In this document: one piece after another, positions 54,859-63,206 of the stretch
Position numbering within the stretch: the stretch's first letter is position 1
Layout: each line of letters begins with the position of its first letter
Assembly (NCBI GenBank): GCA_018622495.1
Contig: CP076021.1
Span: 558,001-622,000, forward strand
Direction: 5' to 3'
DNA: 64,000 bases
Origin: Mycoplasmatota bacterium
Lineage (GTDB): Bacteria > Bacillota_I > Bacilli_A > Acholeplasmatales > Acholeplasmataceae
Made by a program: the position numbers and the translations under genes
The notes under the pieces: model-generated
Database searches by the model: none
What the model saw: only the letters and a program-made list of their open reading frames with translations
What the model was told of the DNA's origin: nothing

Positions 54859-55512
54859 TTAAATCCATCCTTTCTTATGAAAGAAGTAGGCACTTGATAC
54901 AGTGATTAAGACACCAACAGGTACCATAATACCAACAAGTCCGCGTGAACCTGGTACAAATGCGAAAAATAATAACATGAACATCAGCGGTAAGATTGCG
55001 ATTTGCCAACGTTTTGAAATAAAGACAACACCAAGAGCACCAAATAATGCAGGTAGCATATTATCAAATGCAGGTGTAAGTACAGCTGATTCTAATAATG
55101 GCGTTAAAGGAACGATAGCGATAATACCAATTAGAATAATAAGTGTTGTTGTAATAGATGATGATGCAACTGCAATCATTGAAATAACATCAGCTTCTTC
55201 ACTACCTTTTTCTATGTTTAAAGCTTCTTGAGCATTAAGTGCAGCAGGGACCTTCATTGCTGATAGGTTACCTGTAATAAATGCTAAATAACTCGCACTA
55301 CCTATCATTGGAGAAAATGTAAATACCTCAATTGTAGTGACTGGCCAAAAGATAATTGCTGTCGCAAAAAATCCAGAAATAAAATAACTAAATGGAGGCC
55401 ATACGCCTGTAACAAGACTTACGGTTAATGGTAGGCTCAAAAATAATAGTAATGCACCAAGCATCCATAATCTACCTTCTTTATGAATTTGTTCCATATA
55501 TTTACTTTGCAT
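54859..55512 (-). CDS. Polytopic membrane protein paired with DUF5058-like gene
   Basis: 217 residues from the ATG at 55512, chosen over 55542 because the earlier start lies inside the upstream gene and a G-rich ribosome site (GGGGGGT) precedes this one. About six membrane helices; notable stretches are TIEVFTFSPMIGSASYLAFITGNLSAMKVPAALNAQ and MLPALFGALGVVFISKRWQIAI. The helix-breaking Gly/Asn-rich pattern looks like a transporter. I do not recognise a named family. The position between a DUF5058-like protein and a membrane-bound M20 peptidase suggests uptake or release of a peptide or N-acyl compound. Confidence 0.65.
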   Translation of the reverse strand: MQSKYMEQIHKEGRLWMLGALLLFLSLPLTVSLVTGVWPPFSYFISGFFATAIIFWPVTTIEVFTFSPMIGSASYLAFITGNLSAMKVPAALNAQEALNIEKGSEEADVISMIAVASSSITTTLIILIGIIAIVPLTPLLESAVLTPAFDNMLPALFGALGVVFISKRWQIAILPLMFMLLFFAFVPGSRGLVGIMVPVGVLITVSSAYFFHKKGWI

Positions 55513-55513
55513 A

Positions 55514-56247
55514 TTAACGTACCCCCCAACTAGCATAAACAATAGCTAGAGCCATCGAAAGAACCATAGATAAAGGTAATGCATAATTTTTCAGCCATGA
55601 AAATCCTTTTTTCTTTGATAAAACACCTAAAATAACTATTAATATAGCAGAGGTTATTAAAACTAATATAGCCAAAATAGAAATATAAGAAGCACCAACT
55701 TCAGGTGTAACAGGTGCAACGACATACCCTATAAATGCTGAGATCATACCAAGAAATAAACTATCCATTAAAATATCTTTCCATGCAGAGTTTTTTCTTT
55801 AATAGCATCAAATCGTGCACTGATTTTTTTATAAAAGAAAGGCACTAATAACAATGGTGGTACACAACCAAGTGTCATTACCCATAATGCAGTAACAACC
55901 ATTTCACTTGTTAAAACACCATTAATATCTGCTTGAAAAGCACCTTCTATAACATTGATTGCTGCAGGTAACTCATAAGTTACCGCACCTAATGTACCAA
56001 GTCTAAGTCCTGCAACCCAAGGACCAAAAACTTTAGATAACAATAATAAACTAATGAGAATAGCCATTGATGGTGCAATACTAAATATTGCACTTGATGA
56101 AATGACTTCTCGTATTTGAGTTTTACTAAACCCCAATTTTTTTGCTTGTCTTACGGCTTTGATTAATGCAGTTAATGATTGTGCTAAAACATATAAAAAT
56201 ATAACACCAACTAATGCATATATCCACCATTTATCGAAAAAATCCAA
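55514..56247 (-). pseudogene. DUF5058-like membrane protein, split by one-base homopolymer loss
   Basis: As written, two frames: one from TTG 56247 (after AAGGAGTG) ending at 55768, and one down to 55514. Adding one base to the T6 run at 55791-55796 (A run on the coding strand) joins them as ...IKEKNSAWKDILMDSLFLGMI, giving 244 residues, the normal size of this family. Conserved part: QIREVISSSAIFSIAPSMAILISLLLL and RLGTLGAVTYELPAAINV. About seven membrane helices. DUF5058 proteins are uncharacterised. First gene of the operon with the membrane protein and M20 peptidase. Confidence 0.75.
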
Positions 56248-56291
56248 ATGTATCACTCCTTTATTTGAGATAATTATACCAAATATCATAT

Positions 56292-56324
56292 ATAAAAAAA
56301 GCCTTAGAAGAAATTCTAAGGCTG
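56292..56324 (-). terminator. Terminator of the PPi-phosphofructokinase gene
   Basis: Stem GCCTTAGAA (56301-56309) / TTCTAAGGC (56314-56322); on the minus strand it is followed by seven T. Confidence 0.9.
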
Positions 56325-56342
56325 TTTAATTATAATTTCAAA

Positions 56343-57587
56343 TTATTTTTTAGCAACGCGCACTTTTTTAAGTTTAGCAAATCTTGGAAGACCATCTTCA
56401 AGTTTTGCTTTATCATCACCTTGAATAAGAGGTAATGCATAATCAATAAACTCTTGAGTTAAGCCTTGACCACGTGGTTTAATCCATTCAAGTGGTACTT
56501 TTTGTTCAGTGTTAGCAGCTTTAGTTAATGGAATTCTCTTATATTTGATTTTATAAGGATTTGAAGATACTCTTTCAAAACCAATCATTCTATCAGTTGC
56601 ACCAGTAACAGCAGCTTTAACAGCACGTTTACCAACTTCAAATGCTTCTTTAACATCAACTTTTGATGCTAAATGAGCTGCAGAACGTTGTAATAAACTA
56701 AATTCAATCGCACGTACTTTTAAGTCAAAATGATTTTTAACTTCATCAGCTAAAGCTTGTGCAGCTCCACCTAATTGAGCGTGACCGAATGCATCAGTTT
56801 TAAGTTCGCCAAATAATTCTGGTAAATATTTACCTTCTTTAGTTTTAACACCTTCAGAGATTGCAACAATTGCTTTACCTTTAGCATCTAAAACAGCTTT
56901 TAAATCTTCTAAGAATTCTTCAGTATCAAAAGCAACTTCTGGTAAATAAGTTAAGTCAGGACCAGCACCTTTGTAAGAAGCTAATGCAGAAGCAGCAACT
57001 AACCAACCAGCATTTCTACCCATAACTTCAACAATTGTTACTTGAGGAATATCGTAAACCATTGCATCTTGATATAATTCCATAAATGAAGTAGCAACAT
57101 ATTTAGCAGCACTACCATAACCAGGAGAATGATCAGTGATATTTAAATCATTATCAATTGTTTTTGGTACGCCCATTACATTACAATCCCAACCAGCATT
57201 TTTAAAATATTTACTGATCTTATTACATGTATCCATAGAATCATTACCACCATTATAGAAGAAGTAACGAATATTATATTTTCTAAAAACTTCTAATAAA
57301 CGATCATATTCGCTTGCATCTTTTTTAGGATTTTTTAATTTATAGCGAACACTACCAATTGATGATGATGGTGTATTTTTAAGTCTTAATAATTCATCAA
57401 GATCTTCTTGTCCCATATCATAAAATTCTTCGTTTAAAATACCTCTGATACCGTGCACAGCACCGTATACTTCAGTAATATTTTCTTGTTTTAAAGCTTC
57501 AGTGAAAACACCTGCAGCACTTGCGTTAATAACACTTGTTGGTCCACCTGATTGACCAAGTAGTGCGGCACCTTTTAAATTTTTCAT
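56343..57587 (-). CDS. Pyrophosphate-type 6-phosphofructokinase
   Basis: 414 residues from the ATG at 57587 (GGTGG eight bases upstream). Conserved LGQSGGPTSVINASAAG at the N-terminus, YNGGNDSMDTCNKI, VMGVPKTIDNDL, GYGSAAKYVATSFMEL, VEVMGRNAGWL, and RAIEFSLLQRSA. Two markers indicate PPi rather than ATP: NDS where ATP enzymes have GDGS/T, and Lys in PKTIDND where ATP enzymes have Gly (PGTIDND, as in the divergent gene). It catalyses reversible fructose 6-phosphate phosphorylation. It is divergent from the ATP-type pfkA and close to ppdK, which handles PPi. Confidence 0.88.
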   Translation of the reverse strand: MKNLKGAALLGQSGGPTSVINASAAGVFTEALKQENITEVYGAVHGIRGILNEEFYDMGQEDLDELLRLKNTPSSSIGSVRYKLKNPKKDASEYDRLLEVFRKYNIRYFFYNGGNDSMDTCNKISKYFKNAGWDCNVMGVPKTIDNDLNITDHSPGYGSAAKYVATSFMELYQDAMVYDIPQVTIVEVMGRNAGWLVAASALASYKGAGPDLTYLPEVAFDTEEFLEDLKAVLDAKGKAIVAISEGVKTKEGKYLPELFGELKTDAFGHAQLGGAAQALADEVKNHFDLKVRAIEFSLLQRSAAHLASKVDVKEAFEVGKRAVKAAVTGATDRMIGFERVSSNPYKIKYKRIPLTKAANTEQKVPLEWIKPRGQGLTQEFIDYALPLIQGDDKAKLEDGLPRFAKLKKVRVAKK

Positions 57588-57646
57588 AATTAATACCACC
57601 AATTTCTTTTTTCTTTTATTTTACCATGAATCACTTTTCATGTCAT

Positions 57647-57719
57647 ATAAAATCGTTTTCATTATCATATAAAAAAGTACTTTATGTTAAAACATAGAAT
57701 TTAATTTTTATGATATAAT
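57647..57719 (+). promoter_or_regulatory. Divergent regulatory region with cre-like box and pfkA promoter
   Basis: ATAAAATCGTTTTCAT (57647-57662) matches the cre consensus with one mismatch. TGATATAAT (57711-57719), an extended -10, serves pfkA 42 bases downstream. A short dyad ATGTTAAAACAT (57684-57695) lies between. The box sits between the start of the PPi-type enzyme gene and pfkA and could serve both. Confidence 0.5.
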
Positions 57720-57760
57720 GAAAGTAATCTAAGAAAAGTTTTAAAAAGGAGTTGCATGAT

Positions 57761-58693
57761 ATGAAAATCGCAGTATTAACTTCAGGGGGAGATGCTCCAG
57801 GCATGAATGCAGCAATTCGTGCAGTTGTCAGAACAGGACAAGTGTATGGACATGAGGTATTTGGTGTAAAAAATGGTTATAAAGGTTTAGTTGATGGAGA
57901 ATTTATTGCGCTAACTCATCAAAGTGTTTCTGGTATGTTAAGTCGTGGAGGTACTTTTTTAGGAACTTCAAGATTACCAGAATTTAAAGAAGAAAAAGTT
58001 AGACAAATCGCAGTCGATAATCTTAAAAAATTTGACATAGATGCACTTGTTACTATTGGTGGCGATGGTACTTATCATGGCGCAATGGAATTAAATAAAA
58101 TGGGTATTAAAACAATCGGGTTACCTGGTACTATCGATAATGATATTGCAGGTACTGATTTTACGATTGGATTTGCAACAGCTGTCGAAACAATTGTTGA
58201 TGCAATTGATAAATTAAGAGATACATCTAATTCTCATCAGCGCGTTAGTATTATTGAAGTGATGGGAAGAAGAAGCGGTGATTTAGCAGTATTTGCTGGT
58301 ATTTGTGGTGGTGCAGAATTTATTATCACTCCTGAAAATCCTGTTGATAAAAATCACATGATGGAAGAAATAAGAAAGTATAAAAATGAAGGAAGAAGAC
58401 ATGCAGTTGTTGTTATTACTGAAAAACTCTTTGATGTTCACGCTTTAGCAAAAGAGATTTCTGAAACATCTGGATTTAGTTCAAGAGCAACTGTACTTGG
58501 TTATATTCAACGTGGTGGTTCACCATGTCCAGATGATCGTATTCTAGGTTCACTAGGTTCGTATGCGTTGAATGGGAAATGATGATATTTATGCAGTTGA
58601 ATTATTAAATGATGATATTTATGGCGTTTGTGTTGGTGTAAGAAATATAGACCAAAAAGTGAGTTGTATAAATTAGTTAAAAAAGTTTCATAA
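57761..58693 (+). pseudogene. pfkA: ATP-dependent 6-phosphofructokinase, C-terminus disrupted
   Basis: Start after AAGGAG. The body is a normal PfkA: IAVLTSGGDAPGMNAAIRAVVR, TIGGDGTYHGAMEL (ATP type), GLPGTIDNDIAGTDFTIGF, VIEVMGRRSGDLAVFAGICGGAEF, LGYIQRGGSPCPDDRILGS. After residue 268 the frame stops at 58582. A 28-bp segment (58562-58589) is a degenerate tandem copy of the following 30 bp (58590-58619). Removing it and adding one A to the A5 run at 58654-58658 restores SYAVELLNDDIYGVCVGVRN... to TAA at 58693 (301 residues). The break falls in the last quarter, so the written product would lack part of the fructose-phosphate/effector domain. Confidence 0.88.
58562..58619 (+). repeat. Imperfect 28/30-bp tandem duplication inside pfkA
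   Basis: Copy 1 (58562-58589) and copy 2 (58590-58619) both begin TATGC and end AATGATGATATT (copy 1 AAATGATGATATT) but differ in the middle. Only copy 2 encodes the expected protein. Confidence 0.8.
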
Positions 58694-58737
58694 AAAGAAA
58701 CTTAAAAATAAAAATTATACATAAGGGAGAAATTGCA

Positions 58738-61362
58738 ATGACCAAATATGTTTATTTGTTCAAAGAAGGTAGTGCAGAAATGCGTAATCTTCTCGGAGGA
58801 AAAGGTGCTAACTTAGCTGAAATGTCATCTATGGGATTGCCTGTGCCTCAAGGTTTTACTGTAACAACTGAAGCGTGTAACGCTTATTATGATCACGGGA
58901 AGATCATATCAAAAGATATCATTAAACAAATTAATGATGCACTTTTAGAAACAGAGAAAATTGCAGGAAAGAAATTTGGCGACTCAAATGATCCATTTTT
59001 AGTTTCAGTACGTTCAGGTGCTCGTGCTTCAATGCCTGGTATGATGGATACAATTTTAAATTTAGGTTTAAATGATGAAGCAGTACTAGGATTAGCAAAA
59101 CTAACAAATAATCCTCGATTTGCTTATGATTCATATCGTCGATTTATGCAAATGTTTTCTGATGTTGTTATGGATATTGATAAAGATAATTATGAAGAAT
59201 TGTTAACTGCGATGAAAAAACAAAAAGGTGTTGAACAAGATACTGAATTGACTGCAGATGACATGAAAGAATTAGTTGAATTATATAAAGCTAAATATCT
59301 TGAATTAAAAGGTGAACCGTTCCCTCAAGATCCAAAAGAACAGCTTATTGAAGCGATTACTGCCGTATTTAGATCATGGGATAATCCGCGTGCTAACACT
59401 TATCGTCGATTAAATCATATTCCTTATGAATGGGGAACAGCAGTGAATGTTCAATCTATGGTTTTTGGTAATATGGGTGATGATTCTGGTACTGGTGTTG
59501 CCTTTACACGTAATCCTTCTACAGGTGAAAAAGAATTTTATGGTGAATATTTGTTTAATGCTCAAGGCGAAGACGTTGTTGCAGGTATTCGTACACCTAA
59601 ACCTATTTCAGAATTACAAAAAGATAATCCAAGCCTTTACAAAGAATTTATTGATATTGCAGATAAACTTGAATCACATTATCGCGATATGCAAGATATG
59701 GAATTTACCATTGAACGTGGTAAACTTTATATGCTACAAACTAGAAATGGTAAAAGAACTGCACAAGCAGCATTAAAAATAGCGACAGATTTAGTTAAAG
59801 AAGGCGTATTAACTGAAAAAGAAGCAGTGATGAAAGTTGAGCCTAAACAATTAGACTCATTACTACATCCTCAATTTGATCCAGAAGCTTTAGCGAAAGC
59901 AAAAGTAATTACAACAGGTCTTAATGCATCTCCTGGTGCAGCAACTGGTCGCGTTGTATTTACTGCTGATCAAGCAAAAGCATTAAAAGAAAAAGATGGT
60001 TTACCAGTTGTTTTAGTACGTGAAGAAACTTCACCAGAAGATATTGAGGGTATGGCAGTTTCTGCAGGTATATTAACTGCACGTGGTGGTATGACAAGTC
60101 ATGCAGCTGTTGTTGCACGTGGTATGGGAACATGTTGTGTTGCTGGTGCTGGACAAGTAAGAGTATACGAAGATAAAAAATACTTTATTGTTAATGGTGA
60201 AATCTATAATGAAGGTGATTGGATTTCATTAGACGGTTCTACTGGTAAAGTATATGGTGGTAAAGTTAATACAAAAGATGCTACATTATCAGATGATTTC
60301 TTAACATTGATGAATTGGGCAGATAAATTTAGATCATTAGATGTTCGTGCAAATGCAGATAATCCTAGAGATGCTAAAGTAGCTTATGAATTTGGTGCAC
60401 ATGGTATTGGTCTTTGCCGTACAGAACATATGTTCTTCGAAGGTGATAGAATTTCTGCTGTTAGAGAAATGATCGCTGCTAAAAATCAAGAAGAACGTAA
60501 AAAAGCATTAAATAAAATATTACCAATGCAAAAATCTGATTTCATTGAATTATATAAAGAAATGAAAGGCTTCCCAGTAACAATTCGTTACTTAGATCCA
60601 CCACTTCATGAATTTTTACCAACAGATCCTGATGATATTAATGCACTTGCAAAAGATATGAGTATTCCAGCAAATGAATTAGCATCAACTATTATTGAGT
60701 TACATGAAACAAATCCAATGCTTGGACACCGTGGTGTTAGATTAAGTATTACATATCCTGAAATTGCTGAAATGCAAACTAAAGCTGTTATTGAAGCAGC
60801 AATAGAAGTTAATAAAGAAGGATTAAATGTCGTACCTGAAATTATGATTCCACTTGTTGGAGATGTTAAAGAATTGAAATATGTTAAAGATGTTGTTATT
60901 AAAACAGCTGATGCAATAATTAAAGCAGCAAATGTTAAATTAGAATATCATGTTGGTACAATGATTGAAATTCCAAGAGCTGCATTATTAGCTGATGAAA
61001 TTGCTAAAGAAGCGAAATTCTTTAGTTTTGGTACAAATGACCTTACACAAATGACTTACGGATTTAGCCGTGACGATGCTGGTAAGTTCTTAAGTGATTA
61101 TTATGAAAAGAAAGTGTTTGAAAACGATCCGTTTGCACACATTGATCAAAATGGTGTAGGTAAACTTATGAAAATGGCAGCACAGTTAGGTAAAGAAACA
61201 AGACCTGATATTAAATTAGGTATTTGTGGTGAACATGGTGGTGATCCAGTGTCAGTAGAATTCTGTCATAATATAGGATTATCTTATGTATCTTGTTCTC
61301 CATTTAGAGTACCAATTGCAAGACTTGCCGCAGCACATGCAAATATTAAAAATCCTAGATAA
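58738..61362 (+). CDS. ppdK: Pyruvate, phosphate dikinase
   Basis: 874 residues, full length. ATP-grasp nucleotide domain (KYVYLFKEGSAEMRNLLGGKGANLAEM, GARASMPGMMDTILNLGLN, EWGTAVNVQSMVFGNMGDDSGTGVAFTRNPSTGE), phosphohistidine domain with GGMTSHAAVVARGMGTCCVAG (catalytic His, about residue 457), and C-terminal PEP/pyruvate barrel (GLCRTEHMF, NPMLGHRGVRL, SFGTNDLTQMT, GICGEHGGDP with the conserved Cys). It interconverts PEP + AMP + PPi and pyruvate + ATP + Pi. Placed just behind pfkA where many Bacillota have pyk, it suggests PPi-linked glycolysis. Confidence 0.97.
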   Translation: MTKYVYLFKEGSAEMRNLLGGKGANLAEMSSMGLPVPQGFTVTTEACNAYYDHGKIISKDIIKQINDALLETEKIAGKKFGDSNDPFLVSVRSGARASMPGMMDTILNLGLNDEAVLGLAKLTNNPRFAYDSYRRFMQMFSDVVMDIDKDNYEELLTAMKKQKGVEQDTELTADDMKELVELYKAKYLELKGEPFPQDPKEQLIEAITAVFRSWDNPRANTYRRLNHIPYEWGTAVNVQSMVFGNMGDDSGTGVAFTRNPSTGEKEFYGEYLFNAQGEDVVAGIRTPKPISELQKDNPSLYKEFIDIADKLESHYRDMQDMEFTIERGKLYMLQTRNGKRTAQAALKIATDLVKEGVLTEKEAVMKVEPKQLDSLLHPQFDPEALAKAKVITTGLNASPGAATGRVVFTADQAKALKEKDGLPVVLVREETSPEDIEGMAVSAGILTARGGMTSHAAVVARGMGTCCVAGAGQVRVYEDKKYFIVNGEIYNEGDWISLDGSTGKVYGGKVNTKDATLSDDFLTLMNWADKFRSLDVRANADNPRDAKVAYEFGAHGIGLCRTEHMFFEGDRISAVREMIAAKNQEERKKALNKILPMQKSDFIELYKEMKGFPVTIRYLDPPLHEFLPTDPDDINALAKDMSIPANELASTIIELHETNPMLGHRGVRLSITYPEIAEMQTKAVIEAAIEVNKEGLNVVPEIMIPLVGDVKELKYVKDVVIKTADAIIKAANVKLEYHVGTMIEIPRAALLADEIAKEAKFFSFGTNDLTQMTYGFSRDDAGKFLSDYYEKKVFENDPFAHIDQNGVGKLMKMAAQLGKETRPDIKLGICGEHGGDPVSVEFCHNIGLSYVSCSPFRVPIARLAAAHANIKNPR

Positions 61363-61369
61363 TACTTTT

Positions 61370-61404
61370 GTAAAGACCTATATAACTATATAGGTCTTTT
61401 TTTA
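61370..61404 (+). terminator. Terminator of ppdK
   Basis: Stem AAAGACCTATA (61372-61382) / TATAGGTCTTT (61389-61399), then T run. Confidence 0.9.
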
Positions 61405-61494
61405 TGCAAAAAAATATGTGTAATCATAAAAAAAGGTATAAAAAAAAGTAAATTTCATGTAAAATGATTATGGGAATAATTCAAGGAGGAACGC

Positions 61495-63198
61495 ATGAAT
61501 ATTTTACTTGTAGATTACTCTGATAACATAATGAATGTTGTTGGTGGACTTGCACTCTTTTTATTTGGTATTAATTTAATGAGTGATTCACTAAAACTTG
61601 TTGCAGGGAATAAATTAAAAATGATTATTGAAAAAACAACGAATACCCCTTTTAAAGGTATTCTTGTTGGGATTGTATTAACTATGTTAATCCAATCTTC
61701 ATCTGGTACGACAGCTTTAATGATTGGTCTTGTAAGATCAGGTTTAATGACATTACCTCAAAGTGTCGGTATTATTTTAGGTGCAAATATAGGAACAACA
61801 GTGACATCAGTTATTATCGCTCTACCGATTACTGATTATGGATTATATATGTTGTTTGTAGGATTTGTCATGTATTTCTTTAAGCATAGAAAAATCAAGC
61901 ATCTTGGTGGTGTTATTATGGGTCTAGGTATGTTGTTTTTTGGTCTTGAAACGATGAGTTCAGGGTTATCACCACTTGCTCAAACACAAACAGCACATGA
62001 CATGTTTGAAGTATTTTCAAACAACTGGTTCTTAGGTTCAATGTTTGGTTCATTCTTTACGATGCTAGTGCAATCATCATCTGCAGCTATTGGTATATTA
62101 CAAACACTTTATGAACTTAATGCTCAAGGAATTGAATCAATTTCATTAAATGGTGCTATACCAATTTTACTTGGTGCTAACGTTGGAACAACCATTACAG
62201 CAGTTCTAGCTTCTATTGGTGGTAATACAGAAAGTAAGAGAGCTTCATTTATACACATATTATTTAATGTTGTATCTATGATATTCTTCCTCATTATCTT
62301 AGTACCTTATGAAAACTTTGTTGCATGGTTCGAAGAAAAATTCTTAGAACAGTATTCAAGAGGAACCATAGCTTTTGCTCATGCATTTCAAAATATAACA
62401 ATGACGTTTCTTCTCTATTGGTTTATTCATCCAATGATTAAATTATCGAAGTTTGTTGTTAAGGATAAACAAAATAAATTTATACCTTCAGAAATGTTTG
62501 ATGAAAAAATCATTAGTGAATCTCCATTACTTGCTTTAGAATATGTACAAAAATCAATTTTATTCATGGGGTCTTTAGTGAAAGAATATATTCATGTTGT
62601 GATATCATATAGTCAAGAAGAGAAATCTAACTTGGTTCAAGAAGGCTATCAATTAGAAAACAGCCTAGATACATATAATACTAAATTACATGATTATTTA
62701 ATTAAAATTTCACAAGCAGGATTAGATCCTATCAATTCAAGAAAATTATCAAGAGATTTAGATACGATTAAAGATTTTGAAAGAATTGGAGATCATCTAA
62801 CAAACGTCATTGAATTCTTTATTGAAAGATATCGAGAAAATCAAGAATTAAGTGAAAAAGGTAACAAAGAATTGAAACATATTTTCGATGTCATTAATGA
62901 AATGATAGATGATGTATTATACAGTTTTGAAAATCAAGATGCTGAAAGAGCAAAACTTGTAGTTAAAAATGAAGATATCATTGATGCATTAGAAGAAAAA
63001 TATAGATATCGTCATATTGAAAGACTTAAGAATGGCGAAATTAAATATGGTATTGCTGAAAATTATGTCGACATTCTTTCAAATATTGAAAGAATAGGTG
63101 ACCATTTAATGAATATAGCAAGTTCAGTTATTGAACCTCTATATGTTCCTCAAGATGTGATTATACCTAAACCGAGTGAATTAGATAGAGATATTTAG
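61495..63198 (+). CDS. Na/Pi cotransporter family protein with PhoU-like domain
   Basis: 567 residues. Two inverted Na/Pi-cotransporter repeats, each with a QSSS motif ([19 protein letters not shown] about residues 61-79; [15 protein letters not shown] about 187-201) and [10 protein letters not shown] / [10 protein letters not shown]. After residue 330 comes a soluble PhoU-like helical domain with [14 protein letters not shown] and [14 protein letters not shown]. It imports phosphate with sodium; some family members may have another anion substrate. Start follows CAAGGAGG. uvrB starts eight bases downstream, probably co-transcribed. Confidence 0.93.
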   Translation: MNILLVDYSDNIMNVVGGLALFLFGINLMSDSLKLVAGNKLKMIIEKTTNTPFKGILVGIVLTMLIQSSSGTTALMIGLVRSGLMTLPQSVGIILGANIGTTVTSVIIALPITDYGLYMLFVGFVMYFFKHRKIKHLGGVIMGLGMLFFGLETMSSGLSPLAQTQTAHDMFEVFSNNWFLGSMFGSFFTMLVQSSSAAIGILQTLYELNAQGIESISLNGAIPILLGANVGTTITAVLASIGGNTESKRASFIHILFNVVSMIFFLIILVPYENFVAWFEEKFLEQYSRGTIAFAHAFQNITMTFLLYWFIHPMIKLSKFVVKDKQNKFIPSEMFDEKIISESPLLALEYVQKSILFMGSLVKEYIHVVISYSQEEKSNLVQEGYQLENSLDTYNTKLHDYLIKISQAGLDPINSRKLSRDLDTIKDFERIGDHLTNVIEFFIERYRENQELSEKGNKELKHIFDVINEMIDDVLYSFENQDAERAKLVVKNEDIIDALEEKYRYRHIERLKNGEIKYGIAENYVDILSNIERIGDHLMNIASSVIEPLYVPQDVIIPKPSELDRDI

Positions 63199-63206
63199 GA
63201 GTAAAA

